A stretch of DNA of 64,000 bases from contig OY856412.1 in NCBI GenBank assembly GCA_963693085.1, positions 1,064,785,744-1,064,849,743 on the forward strand, written 5' to 3'. Positions 49,545 through 60,735 of the stretch are shown in pieces. Source of the DNA: Alisma plantago-aquatica (taxonomy: Eukaryota > Streptophyta > Magnoliopsida > Alismatales > Alismataceae). The stretch's first letter is position 1; each line of letters begins with the position of its first letter. A program made the translations under genes and the position numbers. Under the pieces are notes generated by a model that searched no databases, was not told where the DNA came from, and saw only the letters and a list, made by a program, of their open reading frames with translations.

Positions 49545-50000
49545 TCGCTAGCTGCCGCGCTGCTCGATCGCCTGCCTGCCGGTTCTCGCCGTCGCCGATG
49601 CTGCCCGTGCTTCCTTGCCTCGCCGTCGCCGCCGACGTTGCTGCTGCTGTGCGTCGCCGCCGACCTTGCTACTGCTGCTGCTGTTCGTCGCCGGCGCCGC
49701 CCACCTAGCTTCTTCCAACAGAGCCGCCGCCCTAGCTTCTTCTCCGGCGCCCTTCTTCTCTGGCGCCCTTCTTCTCCGGCGCCATTCTTCTCCGCCGCCC
49801 CTGCTGCTGCTGCTGTCCGCTCGTCGCCGCCCTGCGCCGCCGCCTGCTGCTCCAGCCACCTGCTGCCCGCGTGCGCGCCCTGCTGCTCCATCCGCTGCGC
49901 CACCGCCATGCCTGAGAACCGGCGCCGCCGCCACGCCTGGTGCCCTCCTGCTTGCCCACCTGCCTGCCCTAGATCCTTCCTTTCTTCCTGCTGACACCCG
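49545..50000. other. GC-rich island near the CACTA 5' end
   Basis: About 450 bases, mostly C and G with many CpG and CTG/CCG triplets, in an AT-rich setting. At 49737-49800 four near-copies of the 16-mer TTCTTCTCCGGCGCCC stand in tandem. Long frames open on both strands are low-complexity Ala/Arg/Pro/Ser strings, a result of composition. It ends in 'acactg|gttagt', which could be a splice donor, so I read it as a promoter-proximal, perhaps non-coding first exon of the transposase transcript. A captured host 5' end is the alternative. Confidence 0.5.
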
Positions 50001-50606
50001 GCGTCCTGTTTCTACAACACTGGTTAGTTTTACTGATTTCCTTGCTGTTAGTTTTACTGATTGCTGTTTTACTGCTTTTGTTGATTAGATATGTATAGAA
50101 GTTCCTTATAAATATATTTTTTATATACACATACATGTAATTTTGTATAAAATTCATGATGTAGTGTGATCTTAAATCCTAGAGTGTACCCCTTTTGTCT
50201 ACTATTTGATATCCTTGATTTTATCTTCTATCCTAAATAAAATTAAGGGACCCATGATTAGAAAACAATTCCAAACATGGCACCCACACTAATTGGAAGG
50301 AAATAAAATATGATTATTGAAATGCAAATTTGTGATGTGATACCTTTTTTAGGATGCATATATTAGATTCAACCTTTGAGACATCCTTTTATGAGTTCCA
50401 ATACAATTAGGGTTTCATTTCATTGCCATTGTATGTATTATAATATTACATCTTTCACATAAAAAATAATTAAATTGAATCCTATTGGAACCCTAATTTA
50501 AATCTTAATTTGATTTAAACTTGCCCATTCTAGCATCATTTGATTTGATTAAACCCTAACATTGTTTAAACCCTAACATCAATTGTGATGAAACCCTAAC
50601 ATGTAC
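50001..50606. other. Likely intron or leader of the CACTA transposase gene
   Basis: AT-rich with repeated 'aaaccctaac' motifs near 50550-50600. No coding content. Confidence 0.4.
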
Positions 50607-50934
50607 ATATCTATTATTGTGTTTGTTGACCTAGAAACCCGTCCAAGATTTACTCATTAGGAGTAAATCTTGGATAGTCCCCGGTTTGGGACTGTTCTTG
50701 AACACCTAATCTCACTTAGGATGTAAGTGTATAATGTGTATTGGGTTTTTGAGAAAATTTTGGTAGCATTTCCCCGTTTGTTCTCTAAGTACATATGTAC
50801 TTAGAGAACAGCGGGGAAATGCTGCCGAAATTTTCTTGAAAACCCAATACACATTATACACTTACTAGTGAGATTAGGTGTTCAAGGATGGGATAGGTGG
50901 TACACATTTATGATATATAAGAATGACATCACAT
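50607..50934. repeat. Hairpin module, first copy
   Basis: Two nested inverted repeats. A short one, CCAAGATTTACTC / GAGTAAATCTTGG, is followed by a long one from 'acacctaatctcactta' to 'gagattaggtgttcaag', whose arms of about 130 bases meet at 'aagtacat|atgtactt' near 50788. Repeated at 51056-51383. Confidence 0.9.
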
Positions 50935-51055
50935 GTGTTTGTTGGCCTAGAATGTGAACAATCATTGTTTTTTATATTACTTGTACATTGATATAAATTA
51001 GAATGAATAATCACTAAATTATATATTGTTTGTATGGAGTCCGGCTTCATTGTAG

Positions 51056-51383
51056 ATATCTATTATTGTGTTTGTTGGCCTAGAAACCCGTCCAAGATTT
51101 ACTCATTAGGAGTAAATCTTGGATAGTCCCCGGTTTGGGACTATTCTTGAACACCTAATCTCACTTAGGATGTAAGTGTATAATGTGTATTGGGTTTTCG
51201 AGAAAATTTCGGTAGCATTTCCCCGTTTGTTCTCTAAGTACATATGTGCTTAGAGAACAGCGGGGAAATGCTGCCGAAATTTTCTTGAAAACCCAATATA
51301 CATTATACACTTACTAGTGAGATTAGGTGTTCAAGGATGGGATAGGTGGTACACATTTATTATATATAAGAATGACATCACAT
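51056..51383. repeat. Hairpin module, second copy
   Basis: Near-identical direct repeat of 50607-50934 at an offset of 449 bases, ending about 90 bases before the transposase ATG. Differences include 'ttgacc' to 'ttggcc' and 'gtacttag' to 'gtgcttag'. Confidence 0.9.
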
Positions 51384-51470
51384 TATACACTTAGGATGTA
51401 AGTGTATACCCTAATCTTTTCCTAATATATACTTGTTTCCTAATATATACTTGTTTTCTCTGATCATAGA

Positions 51471-54400
51471 ATGGATAGATCATGGATGTCCATTCGTAAT
51501 CGTTGCACCCCAAAGTTTATATCTGGTCTTGATCAGTTTATTAGATTTGCCGAGGAACATAGGAAAAAACCTACAGATAGGTTCTACTGTCCATGTAGGC
51601 ATTGCGGTAACAACTTGAAAGTCAACACTGGTGAGGATATCAAAAGTCATGTCATGTGCAACGGGATTGTACAAGGCTATACAGAATGGCACTGGCATGG
51701 AGAGATTTCAAAATCGAAACCAGTAGATGTCAATAGTAGTGCTTGGGTGGAAGAAGAAATTGCCTCCGATGACGTAAATGTGAACGAACCAGTTCCAGCA
51801 GACATTGTTGATGCGATGCTGGATAGTTGTAGGGTAGATCACACCGATCCACCTCCTATCTTTACAAACATTGTGCATGATGCTGAGATACCGTTATACA
51901 CAGGCTGTGCTAAGTTTACGAAGCTTAGCGCTGTGCTGAGATTGTATAAGTTGAAAGCTAACAATAGATGGAGCGACAAAAGCTTCACTGAATTGTTGAC
52001 TTTGTTGAAAGAAATTCTTCCTGAAGGAAACGAGCTGCCAATCTCAACATACCAGGTAAAGAAAATGTTGTGCGCAATGGGAATGGAGGCCAAAAAGATA
52101 CACGCATGCCCGAATGATTGTGTATTATTTTAAAAGGACTATATAGATTTGAAAGATTGTCCAAAATGTGGTGCGTCACGATATAAATTGACGACTTCGG
52201 GGGAGTCCAAAACTGGTTCTCCTGCCAAGGTGTTGTGGTATCTACCTATAACATCACGGTTTCAACGCTTGTTTGCAAATCCAAAAGATGCGAAGAATTT
52301 GAGGTGGCATGCAGATGTTAAGAAAAATAATGATGGGATCCTACGACATGCGTCTGATTCCCCACAGTGGAAGAAGATTGATGTATTGTTCCCTGAATTT
52401 GGTGAAGAAGTCAGGAATCTAAGACTTGGGCTTTGTACAGACGGGATGAATCCGTACGGGACATTGAGCAGCCAACATAGCACTTGGCCAGTCATGCTTG
52501 TTATATACAATCTTCCTCCCTGGCTGTGTATGAAAAATAAGTACGTTATGTTGTCATTGTTGATATAGGGCCCTAAACAACCCGGAAATGATATCGATGT
52601 TTATCTTGAACCTTTGATTAATGACTTAAAGAAACTTTGGGCTGAAGGTGTGATGACCTATGATGCTTCAGCAAGAGAGACATTTCGTTTGCATGCTATG
52701 TTGTTTTGCACTATTAATGACTTTCCGGCATATGGGAATTTGTCTGGATATAGTGTCAAAGGAGCTAAAGCGTGTCCTATATGTGAAGAAAACACTGATT
52801 CAATAAGACTAAAATATGGCGGCAAGACTGTATATCTTGGTCATCGAAGGTTTCTTTCAAAATTCCATCCGTATCGTAGGAAGCGCAAAGCATTCAATGG
52901 ATGGAATGATGAACGGAGTGCACCTAAACCTATACCAGGGGATGTTGTTTATGAAAGAGTAAAAGACATTGTCAATGAATTTGGTAAGAAATCACAATGT
53001 AGTATGGCCACACGGAGTGACAATTCTTCATTAAAAAAGAAGTCAATATTTTGGGATCTTCCTTATTGGAGTTCTTTGTCAGTCAGGCATTGTATCGATG
53101 TAATGCACGTTGAGAAAAATGTCTGTGATAGCATCATTGGTACTCTATTAAATATACCAGGTAAGACTAAAGATGGGATAGAATCCAGACTGGACCTACG
53201 TGAAATGGGAATAAGGTCAGAATTAACAGAATTACGTGAAATGGGTAATAAAAGAACATACTTACCTCCCGCTTGTTACACGTTGTCTAGAAAGGAGAAG
53301 AAAACTTTTTGTGAATGCTTGGTAAATGTTAAGGTGCCACATGGTTACTCATCCAACATCCGTAGATTGGTATCAATGAAAGATCTGAAATTGATAGGTC
53401 TTAAATCTCATGATTGTCACACTCTAATGCAACAAATATTGCCTGTGGCAATTCGATCTATATTGCTGAAGCATGTAAGGTTTGCAATTACCAGACTTTG
53501 TTTCTTTTTCAACAGTCTATGCAGCAAAGTTATTGACCCTGATACTCTCGATAATTTGCAAAGAGAAGTGGTTGTTACCCTATGTCAGCTTGAGATGTAT
53601 TTCCCTCCTTCGTTCTTTGATATCATGGTACATCTTGTTGTCCACTTGACTAGGGAAGTGAAAATCTTGGGACCGGTTTTCTTGCATTGGATGTATCCCT
53701 TTGAACGATACATGAGCGTTTTTAAAGGTGATGTTCGAAACCGTTATCGTCCTGAAGGGAGTATTATTGAAGGTTATGTGGCGAGAGAGGTTATGGATTT
53801 CTGCAATGACTTTCTCAGTGGTAATGACACTCCTGATAATGACAAGAATATTGAGGAGGGCAAAGGAATTTTGGGATCACGGGTGAAAGTAATCAGCCGT
53901 GAGCAGTTGGAACAAGCTCACTTGTATATTTTACATAATATGGACGAAGTGAGTGTTTATATCGAGGAACATACCAATTTCATAAAGAGACAACATCCTC
54001 AAGCAAGTTCAATGTGGCTTGCTAGAGAGCATAATAAGACTTTTACTAAGTGGTTTGAAGATAAAGTCTTACATCAACTATCTCAAACACCAAATGATAT
54101 TACAGAAACTATCAAATGTCTTGCCTTTAAACCAAAACCGAATGTTATGTCTTATGAAGGGTTTGACATTAATGGATTCACATATTACACAAAGCACCAA
54201 GATGATAAGAGTGTCGTCCAAAATAGTGGGGTCACTCTTCAAGCGTCAACTATGTACTTTGCAAGTGCAAAGGATAAGAGTCCACGTGAAGCTAAAATGT
54301 CATATTACGGTGTCATTGAAGACATTTGGGAGTTTGACTACATAGATTTCAATATTCCGCTCTTTAAATGTAATTGGGTTGATAACACCAAAGGAGTTAT

Positions 54401-54719
54401 AGTGGATGAATTGGGTTTCACTTTGGTGAACTTTGAAATGATTGGCGAGAAGGCTGAACCATTCATATTGGCATCACAGGCAAAACAAATATTCTATATC
54501 GATGATCCTACAAATGATAAATGGTCGGTTGTTCTTCATGGTAAAAGACAGTTCATTGAAGATCCTATAGATGAAGAAGAGTACTATGATAAGTATGATG
54601 ACTCCAGTCCATTCTCAGTTGGGTTGCCAACTCCACAAAATATTGAAGCTAATGATGACTTATATGTGCGCGGAGATCACAATGAAGGATTGTTAATTGA
54701 TAAAACATCACAATTTTAG
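51471..54719 (+). pseudogene. TNP2-type CACTA transposase with two nonsense codons
   Basis: A single frame of 1083 codons from ATG 51471 to TAG 54717, broken only by TAA 52131-52133 and TAG 52566-52568. This is the DDE-type nuclease that excises and inserts the element. Domains: transposase-associated domain, residues about 1-78 ('CPCRHCGNN', 'IKSHVMCNGI'); tnp2/Transposase_21, about 130-560 ('AKKIHACPNDCVLF', 'DCPKCGASRY', 'LSGYSVKGAKACPIC', 'RHCIDVMHVEKNVCDSI'); DUF4218-like, about 640-760 ('LKSHDCHTLMQQILPVAIR', 'HWMYPFERYM'); DUF4216-like, about 940-1010 ('YYGVIEDIWEFDY'). The tail is acidic. Length is normal for the family. An acceptor-like AG lies just before the ATG, so an upstream leader exon is likely. 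Stop loss elsewhere or supply in trans would be needed for movement. Confidence 0.92.
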
Positions 54720-54842
54720 AGACATGTATGTTTATACAAATGCTAAATGTTTTCCTTTTTCTAGTTTATACAAATGCTAAATGTTTTCCTTATTCTAGTT
54801 GATACAAATGCTAAATGTTTTCCTTTTTAATGAAATTTTCAG

Positions 54843-57800
54843 ATGGCTGACCATGATGAGAATGATGTCCATGATGAGCATGAAGTCCATGATGAGCATG
54901 CTGTCCATGACGAGCATGGCGAGGATACCAACGTAAGTTCTAAAAACATATCCCGTATTTCTATAAAATTCATTATCTTCTAGTTATGTCATATATCCTG
55001 TATTTCTATATTGGCCTAATTCAGTGTGTTTATTTTTGTCAAATTTTAGGTTGATGATGCACAGGTACCCACTGAAGCAATTGAGCAACTTGATGCGCAG
55101 CAACAAAAACTTAACAAGAAAAGGGGTATCACTCTGTTGAAAAAGTTACTTGCGCTGAGTGGCAGTGAATGCAAATTGGCTGTGGAGTTTGATAATGGAG
55201 GGAATGCAATTGGAGTGAACCGCAATAATTTTATAAACTATCTTGGGGTTGTCACTCAAAGCCATTGTGGTGTTAAGTATGATAATTGGCATAAAGTTCC
55301 TCAGGTGAAGAAAGACTTGATATGGAAAGATTTATGCGTGAGTTATTATTATTTGCAATTCTATTTTGTAGATTACAAATTCTATTATTTGCAATTATAT
55401 TTTTGGGTACTAGTTAATAACATTTCTATTATATAGAATCTGTTTGCATTGGATGAGAAGTTGCATCGTAAAAGTGTGATGCAACGCCCTGGAAAGATGC
55501 TTAGGAATTACAGGACAAATCTGAACAGAGAATACATAAAACAGGGTGATAAGAAGAAGAAGTCAGCCCTTGAACAATGGAACTTCTTGGACAAAGAAGA
55601 TTGGGACAATTTTGTTGCTTCAAGAAAATCTGAAGAATTCAAGGTATTAGGCGTCACTCCCATTTTAATTAATATACATTGTATTCACCTATTCAAGATT
55701 AACATTTAGTGCTACTAACCTAATTATAAATGTGCATACTAACTAGGCCCTCAGTGACGCACAAAAAGCAAGGCGTGCACTGAATGTACATGACCACACT
55801 ATGGGTCCAAAAGGCTATGCAAGCGTTCGCCAAAGACTACAGGCGGAGTCTGCGGCTACTCAGGAGTCTGCGGCCACACCCTTGCCTCGCCATGATATCT
55901 GGATAGCTGGCAGGCAAAACAAGAAGGGTGAAATAAAGAAGCCCGAAACTGCTGAGGCGGATGCAAAAATGGTAAAATACAACTCTTAGAGCAATCATTT
56001 GAATATTGATTATTTGTGGTGTTAACTTACCAATTTTTGTTTATGGTGATTAGCGGGAGCTGCACGAGCAGAGGAAACAAGGCACGTTCATCCCTCAGGG
56101 CACAAGGGATGAATTGACAGTTGCTCTGGGTAACCCAGAGCATCCTGGACGTGTTAGAGGTGCCGGCGCTGGTGTGGGCATCAAAGCATTCTTTGGGCCA
56201 TCCCAGCGCAAACCCAGAGCGGCACTTTCTCAAGAAGAGGTAACATATTCTTTTTTTAGAATGTTACTGCAAAAGGAAATTCATTAATAAGAAGCTAATA
56301 TTTGTTTTATCCATGTATAGGAGAATAAGAGAGTCGAGGATATAGTTGCTAAGAAGCTCAATGATGTAGTTGCTGAGAAGGTCAAGGAAGAATTGCTGCG
56401 GTGGCAGGCATCTCAGGCTTCCAATCAGCCTATGCCGACCCACTCTTCTTCTGGTGCACAGACTGCAAGTAATCCTGGAGACCCATCGCCTAACACGTCT
56501 GCTGTAAGTATTGTTTATGACATTGTAGCTAGTCTTTTCAAGATGATATGTTTTCAAGATGATATGTATATATGTATAACATTCTTTACGTAAATTTGTA
56601 GGCATTGAATCCATGCCGCTTAAGAATGCAAAACTATGTTGTTGCAGAGGCGCAAGCTTACCAGTCCCTTCCTGGGGCAACGTTTCATGGGACTCCAATG
56701 CCGCAGGGCTACATTCGTGTGGGCCCGATACATGTATTACCCGATTGGAGGGAAGTTGAGTTGCCATATGCCCACCCAGATATTGATACACTTGGTGAGG
56801 AAGAAGGCGGGGTCATATTGTGGCCCAAAGCTGATGTCCTCTACACGACTGAAATTGTAAGATAAATTTACATTGATTTAGACTGTTAATGTGTATATAT
56901 GATGTCAACTGATCTGAAATTATATATACAGGTTAAAAAGAAGACACCAGGAGCACCTAGGCCTCCACCTCCACTTCCCGCATTACCAACTTGGGTTCCA
57001 ACTGACCTACCATACCCGTTAGGTCCTGCTTGTAGGGGAATGGCATGTTGGCTACGGGCACATAATATACATTGCCCTATAATTGTTTCTTTAGATGCAA
57101 ATTATGCAGGTCAATCATACGACAGCTCTTTATTTATACAAGATATTATTGAGCTGTTTATGTATGATTGGTTGAATACATCAATGATAGAGACATGGAT
57201 AAGGTGAGATCTTGTTTATACATCCATATACCTTGTGTAAGATCTGGTGATCTGGTTTCTTATATATTAATGCATACGTCTATATGTTTTGCAGCTACTT
57301 AATCGAAGATCATTGCAAACAATTTGCATATGATCATGTGGGATTTTTGATTCCATCATTGATTAGTATGGTAGCTAAAGACCATGATAGTGTTCAACAA
57401 TACTGTATAGATGCTTTTACAATTTTTGGTCAGAAAATGAAGACGATAATAATAGCTCCATTCAATGTCAATTAAGTTTACTTTATTTATAATTTGGACT
57501 TAAGAAAATTCCATTTTTATTTTGCATTTTGAGTTATTAATTGTTAACTTTTTACCTCTAGCGGTAGACATTGGGAGTTACTAGTTATTGTCCCCGGGAC
57601 GTTCACTGTTTATTATCTAGATCCCGCAGGAAGTACATTAAACACTAAAATTGGACACGTAATGAGAATGGCATTATTCTGGTGAGAAATATTTCATTTT
57701 TTATATCCGTTAACATCTTTTATTACATTACTATTTACTTATGCAACTTAGTGTGTTATATTAACATGTAGGGGTTTAGATGCATTCAAAAAGGCTGGAG

Positions 57801-58287
57801 GAAAGGTCCCAAGGAAAAAGAACCAGCCATTGTCTTGGGAGAACGTAAAAGTAAGTTCCCGACTCCCCGACTCCAATGTATATATTATTGATGTGAATTG
57901 TGCTTAGTTGTATTATTTTGTATGTTTCAATTTATAGTGCGCTACAAAAGACAATGGCTGGGCATGCGCATACTATGTGATGCGATTTATGCAGATGATT
58001 ATCAAACATGCCGCATTGGACATCGATACCATACATGAGGTATTATATATAGTCTCATTAGTTAGTATGAAATATATCAATCTTATTTTTATATTATTAC
58101 TTATATATATACATCATTCTCTTTGCAGGTGTTTAAAACTGACCACACTATAGGCAAACGCTTAAAAAATGTACATGCTCCATATACGAGGGAAGCATTA
58201 GATGAAGTAAGAGAAGAATGGGCAATAGCTGTACAAACAGTGGCAACTGTAAGATATAATTGGGATGTTGATAGTGATGATGAATGA
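54843..58287 (+). pseudogene. TnpA-like / Ulp1 (C48) protease fusion gene of the CACTA, 13 exons
   Basis: Exons at 54843-54932, 55050-55337, 55437-55643, 55747-55971, 56054-56239, 56321-56503, 56602-56856, 56932-57203, 57295-57471, 57562-57681, 57772-57850, 57938-58039 and 58129-58287 join in phase to 780 codons. All introns are GT/AG except the donor after exon 9. Exons 1-6 resemble Transposase_24/TnpA: an Asp/Glu/His-rich start, 'NWHKVPQVKKDLIWKDL' and a Gln/Lys-rich coil. Exon 7 is less clear. Exons 9-12 form a Ulp1-type cysteine protease with His in 'RHWELLVIVP', Asp in 'YYLDPAGS' and Cys in 'NGWACAYYVMRFM' (Ala where Gly is usual). Ulp1 relatives cleave SUMO-like proteins; the role in transposons is unknown. 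The donor at 57472 is TT instead of GT; reading on hits TAA at once and loses the catalytic His, Asp and Cys, so this copy is probably defective. Confidence 0.85.
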
Positions 58288-58549
58288 TACTTTGTAAATG
58301 AATGTTTCTGAATGTTAAAACATGTATTTGAATGATTCTATATGTGTGAACGTGACAATTGAATTGATGTCTGAATGTATCTACTTGTGTGAATCTTTTT
58401 ATGTTAATTTTGCAGGTTTGTGGCCTGTTTGTAGGCTGATATCAATGGATGTCGTAAACCTGCAGTTCAGAAAATAGAACTACAGGTTCTCATCCTGCTG
58501 ACCAGCCACAGCAGGCCTGCAAACAGATTTATAAGAAAAAAATAGATAT

Positions 58550-58911
58550 AGGCATCGGTTATTTACAGATAACCGTCAGCACATACTTACAGCATCGGTT
58601 TTTTGTTGAACACCGACGCCAAAAGTGTTCGCGCTACAGGAAATGGGAGTCATCTAGGACACTTTTCTGCGTCGGTCCTTTAGTATATAACCGACGCAGA
58701 AAGCGTCCTAGATGACGCCGTTTTCTGTGGCGCAAACCCTTTTGGAGTCGGTGTTTTATAATAAACCGACACCTTGATGTTAAATAGGCGTCGGTTTTTT
58801 AACCGACGCTGAAGTGTCCAACCTTTTAGCGGCGCCCACATAGGCGTCGTTCAGAAACTGACGCCAAAGGGGGTTAAACAACCGACACTAAAAGGCACTT
58901 CTGTAGTAGTG
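58550..58911. repeat. 3' subterminal repeats and terminal inverted repeat of the CACTA
   Basis: About eight ACCGAC(G/A)CC or GGCGTCGGT units in both orientations, ending TTCTGTAGTAGTG. Same organisation as 8999-9370. Confidence 0.85.
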
Positions 58912-58979
58912 TTGGGATTTACTTACAATTAGATGGTGATTCTTTGTAGGTAATTAGTTCATGATGTTTCCAGCAGACC

Positions 58980-59135
58980 CTCAAACGGTCAATGCTTAGT
59001 CAACCCTATCAAATGGTTTTGAAACCGTTTGAGTCTAAACGGTTTTGCAAACCGCATGAGATCAAACGATTTTGAAACCGTTTGGTCCCAAACGGTTTTG
59101 CAAACCGTTTGGACCATAGGTGGGGGACCATTTGA
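58980..59135. repeat. AAACGGT..ACCGTTT palindrome array, right LTR C, second part
   Basis: Continues the array cut off by the CACTA; matches 41460-41610 of the left LTR almost base for base. Confidence 0.9.
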
Positions 59136-59900
59136 TAAAGTTTCCTAGGTATTAACACCCATCATCATCTACCTTGAGACCAAGGTCTGTTCTTCACAGA
59201 TTGCTTGCAAGATTTCAAGGAAAGGTAGGGGAAAGAAGAACAAAGTACTAATTCACAAGAATGAAGATATGCATAACAAAGCAAAGGGCTTAGAGTTATA
59301 AAACACGCCTTAAGGTCGTCCTTAGAGCTCCAAGCTTCCAATATTTCAAGCATTTAATGGCGTCTTGAGCTCCACAGGTCGGCCAAGGGTGCTTCTCCAA
59401 GAATTGGTTGGGAAAGGTCGGCTAGAAAGAGGAACCAAGTAAGAAAGATCATAAAACCAACCTTGCACCATGGTTTCCTCCATAAATTCGAGCAAGAAGA
59501 TGACCCAAGATTACCTAGAATTCCTTAGACGTTCTCCTATGCTCCAAAGCTCTGCCTTCAGTCGGTTTAGCAAGGGGATAAGTGAACGAAGTGAAGAAAC
59601 GATCGTTTAGTTGTAAAGGATGGATGACTATATACATTAGGGGGTATTTCCAAGATAGTGATACCTATTTCACTTATTCTCATCTAGGTCCTTCTCTTCT
59701 TCTAGGCACGTTTTTCCTTCTCCAAACTTAAACTAAACTACTTCTAAAACCAAGGGCTAAAGGCAAAGAAGGTCAACTTATTACTAAGGTGCATATATAA
59801 AAAGGGTCTCTTTATTTACAACTTGGTGATTTAATTACAAGGGTTATCATTCTTATTTGATTATTCAATTGAAGTGCCCTCTTCATCATTATTACTATAA

Positions 59901-60305
59901 GGGTATGACTGGTTTGGTGGAATTGTAATTTTCTAGGAGCTCATTTTCTCAAAAATGAAGTTGAGTTCCGGGAAAAGGAATTTCAAGTGATTGGCTTGAA
60001 ACTTGTGTTTTGTAAAAATTCTGAGATTTCCGTCGAACAACTTCAAGGCACCATATAAAACATGATACAAAATGTCTTTGGCATGAAAACAAACAACTTG
60101 ATGACATCAAAGATCAAAGGGCATAAGAGGACCGAGTCTCCGAGCTGTTCCCTTCCTCCGACAGGTCATAGATTTCAAGAGACACCCACATTGGAAAATA
60201 GTGGAACTGAAAATCCAGAATTCCGTCAAACGAATCAGGAAAATAATGTTCTGGAATATGATTTTCCTTGTTTTCATAGTCAGTTACGGGAAACCGGTCA
60301 GACCC
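59901..60305. mobile_element. Tourist-like MITE, 405 bp
   Basis: Ends GGGTATGACTGGTTTGG and complement GGGTCTGACCGGTTTCC are inverted, with TAA on both sides. The sister LTR shows the unfilled site 'actataaatgg' near 42370. A 115-codon frame crossing its right edge (60062-60409) mixes MITE and LTR sequence and is not a gene. A related end starts at 62298. Confidence 0.88.
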
Positions 60306-60735
60306 TAAATGATGCCAAGAGTCATAAAAGATACTCTAAAAGGTGTATTTTACATGTTGCATCCCATGTTTTGGGTAAATTGCACTTTACACCAAAATTA
60401 GGGTTTTAAGCACAAGGATTGCTCCACAAGCTGCATCTTGATGCCCAAGCATGGAGAATCCATCATACTTCATCATATTCATACTTATGATGTCTTAACA
60501 CCAAAGGAACATCTTAACATGTGTAATTTGCAAGTTAACCCCTCTAATTGGATAATTTGCACATAGGTCCCTATACCACAAAACAATACTACAACATTGT
60601 TTAAAAAGGACGGAAATAGAAATATATGTTCCTCAAAAGCTTTAATTACATACCGAGAGATAATCTCAAGCATCTAATTACATAGTTAAGCAAAACACCT
60701 AGGGTTAGTTCATAACCCAGGTTAGGGATGTTACA

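Larger units (their letters stand above)
49143..58911 (+). mobile_element. Complete CACTA (En/Spm) transposon, 9769 bp
   Basis: The left end is CACTACTACAAAAAC, the right end TTCTGTAGTAGTG. TTG at 49140-49142 is repeated at 58912-58914, the 3-bp duplication of this superfamily. The empty site, with a single TTG, is seen in the sister LTR near 41387. Both ends carry ACCGACGCC subterminal repeats. Inside are a TNP2 transposase and a TnpA-Ulp1 gene in the same direction. It is the youngest large insertion in the nest, yet both genes have acquired lesions. Confidence 0.95.
36828..60735 (-). mobile_element. Element C: gag-only LTR retrotransposon with about 6-kb LTRs, minus strand
   Basis: Long direct repeats 36828-42796 and 44633-60735 begin TGTGGGCTCCAA and end ATGTTACA. 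Flanks AAAAT and AAAAC are a one-mismatch 5-bp duplication inside the LTR of copia A, whose other LTR shows the unbroken site. A perfect initiator-tRNA primer site on the minus strand next to the right LTR, then gag, gives minus orientation. The interior is only 1836 bp and holds no protease, integrase or RT, so it must depend on another element's enzymes. Net of its two later insertions the right LTR is about 5.9 kb. LTRs this much longer than the interior are unusual. Confidence 0.88.
44633..60735 (-). repeat. Right LTR (5' LTR) of element C, interrupted by a CACTA and a MITE
   Basis: 44633-49142, 58915-59900 and 60309-60735 are collinear with the left LTR. After removing both insertions and their duplications about 5.92 kb remains, against 5969 bp on the left. 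Confidence 0.9.

Noticed and set aside
49493..50088. Overlapping long frames on both strands encoding Ala/Arg/Pro/Ser strings
   Set aside because: They overlap in several frames and follow from the high GC and triplet-repeat composition; no domain is recognisable.
60062..60409. A 115-codon plus-strand frame
   Set aside because: It starts inside the Tourist-like MITE and ends in LTR sequence, so it cannot be one gene.
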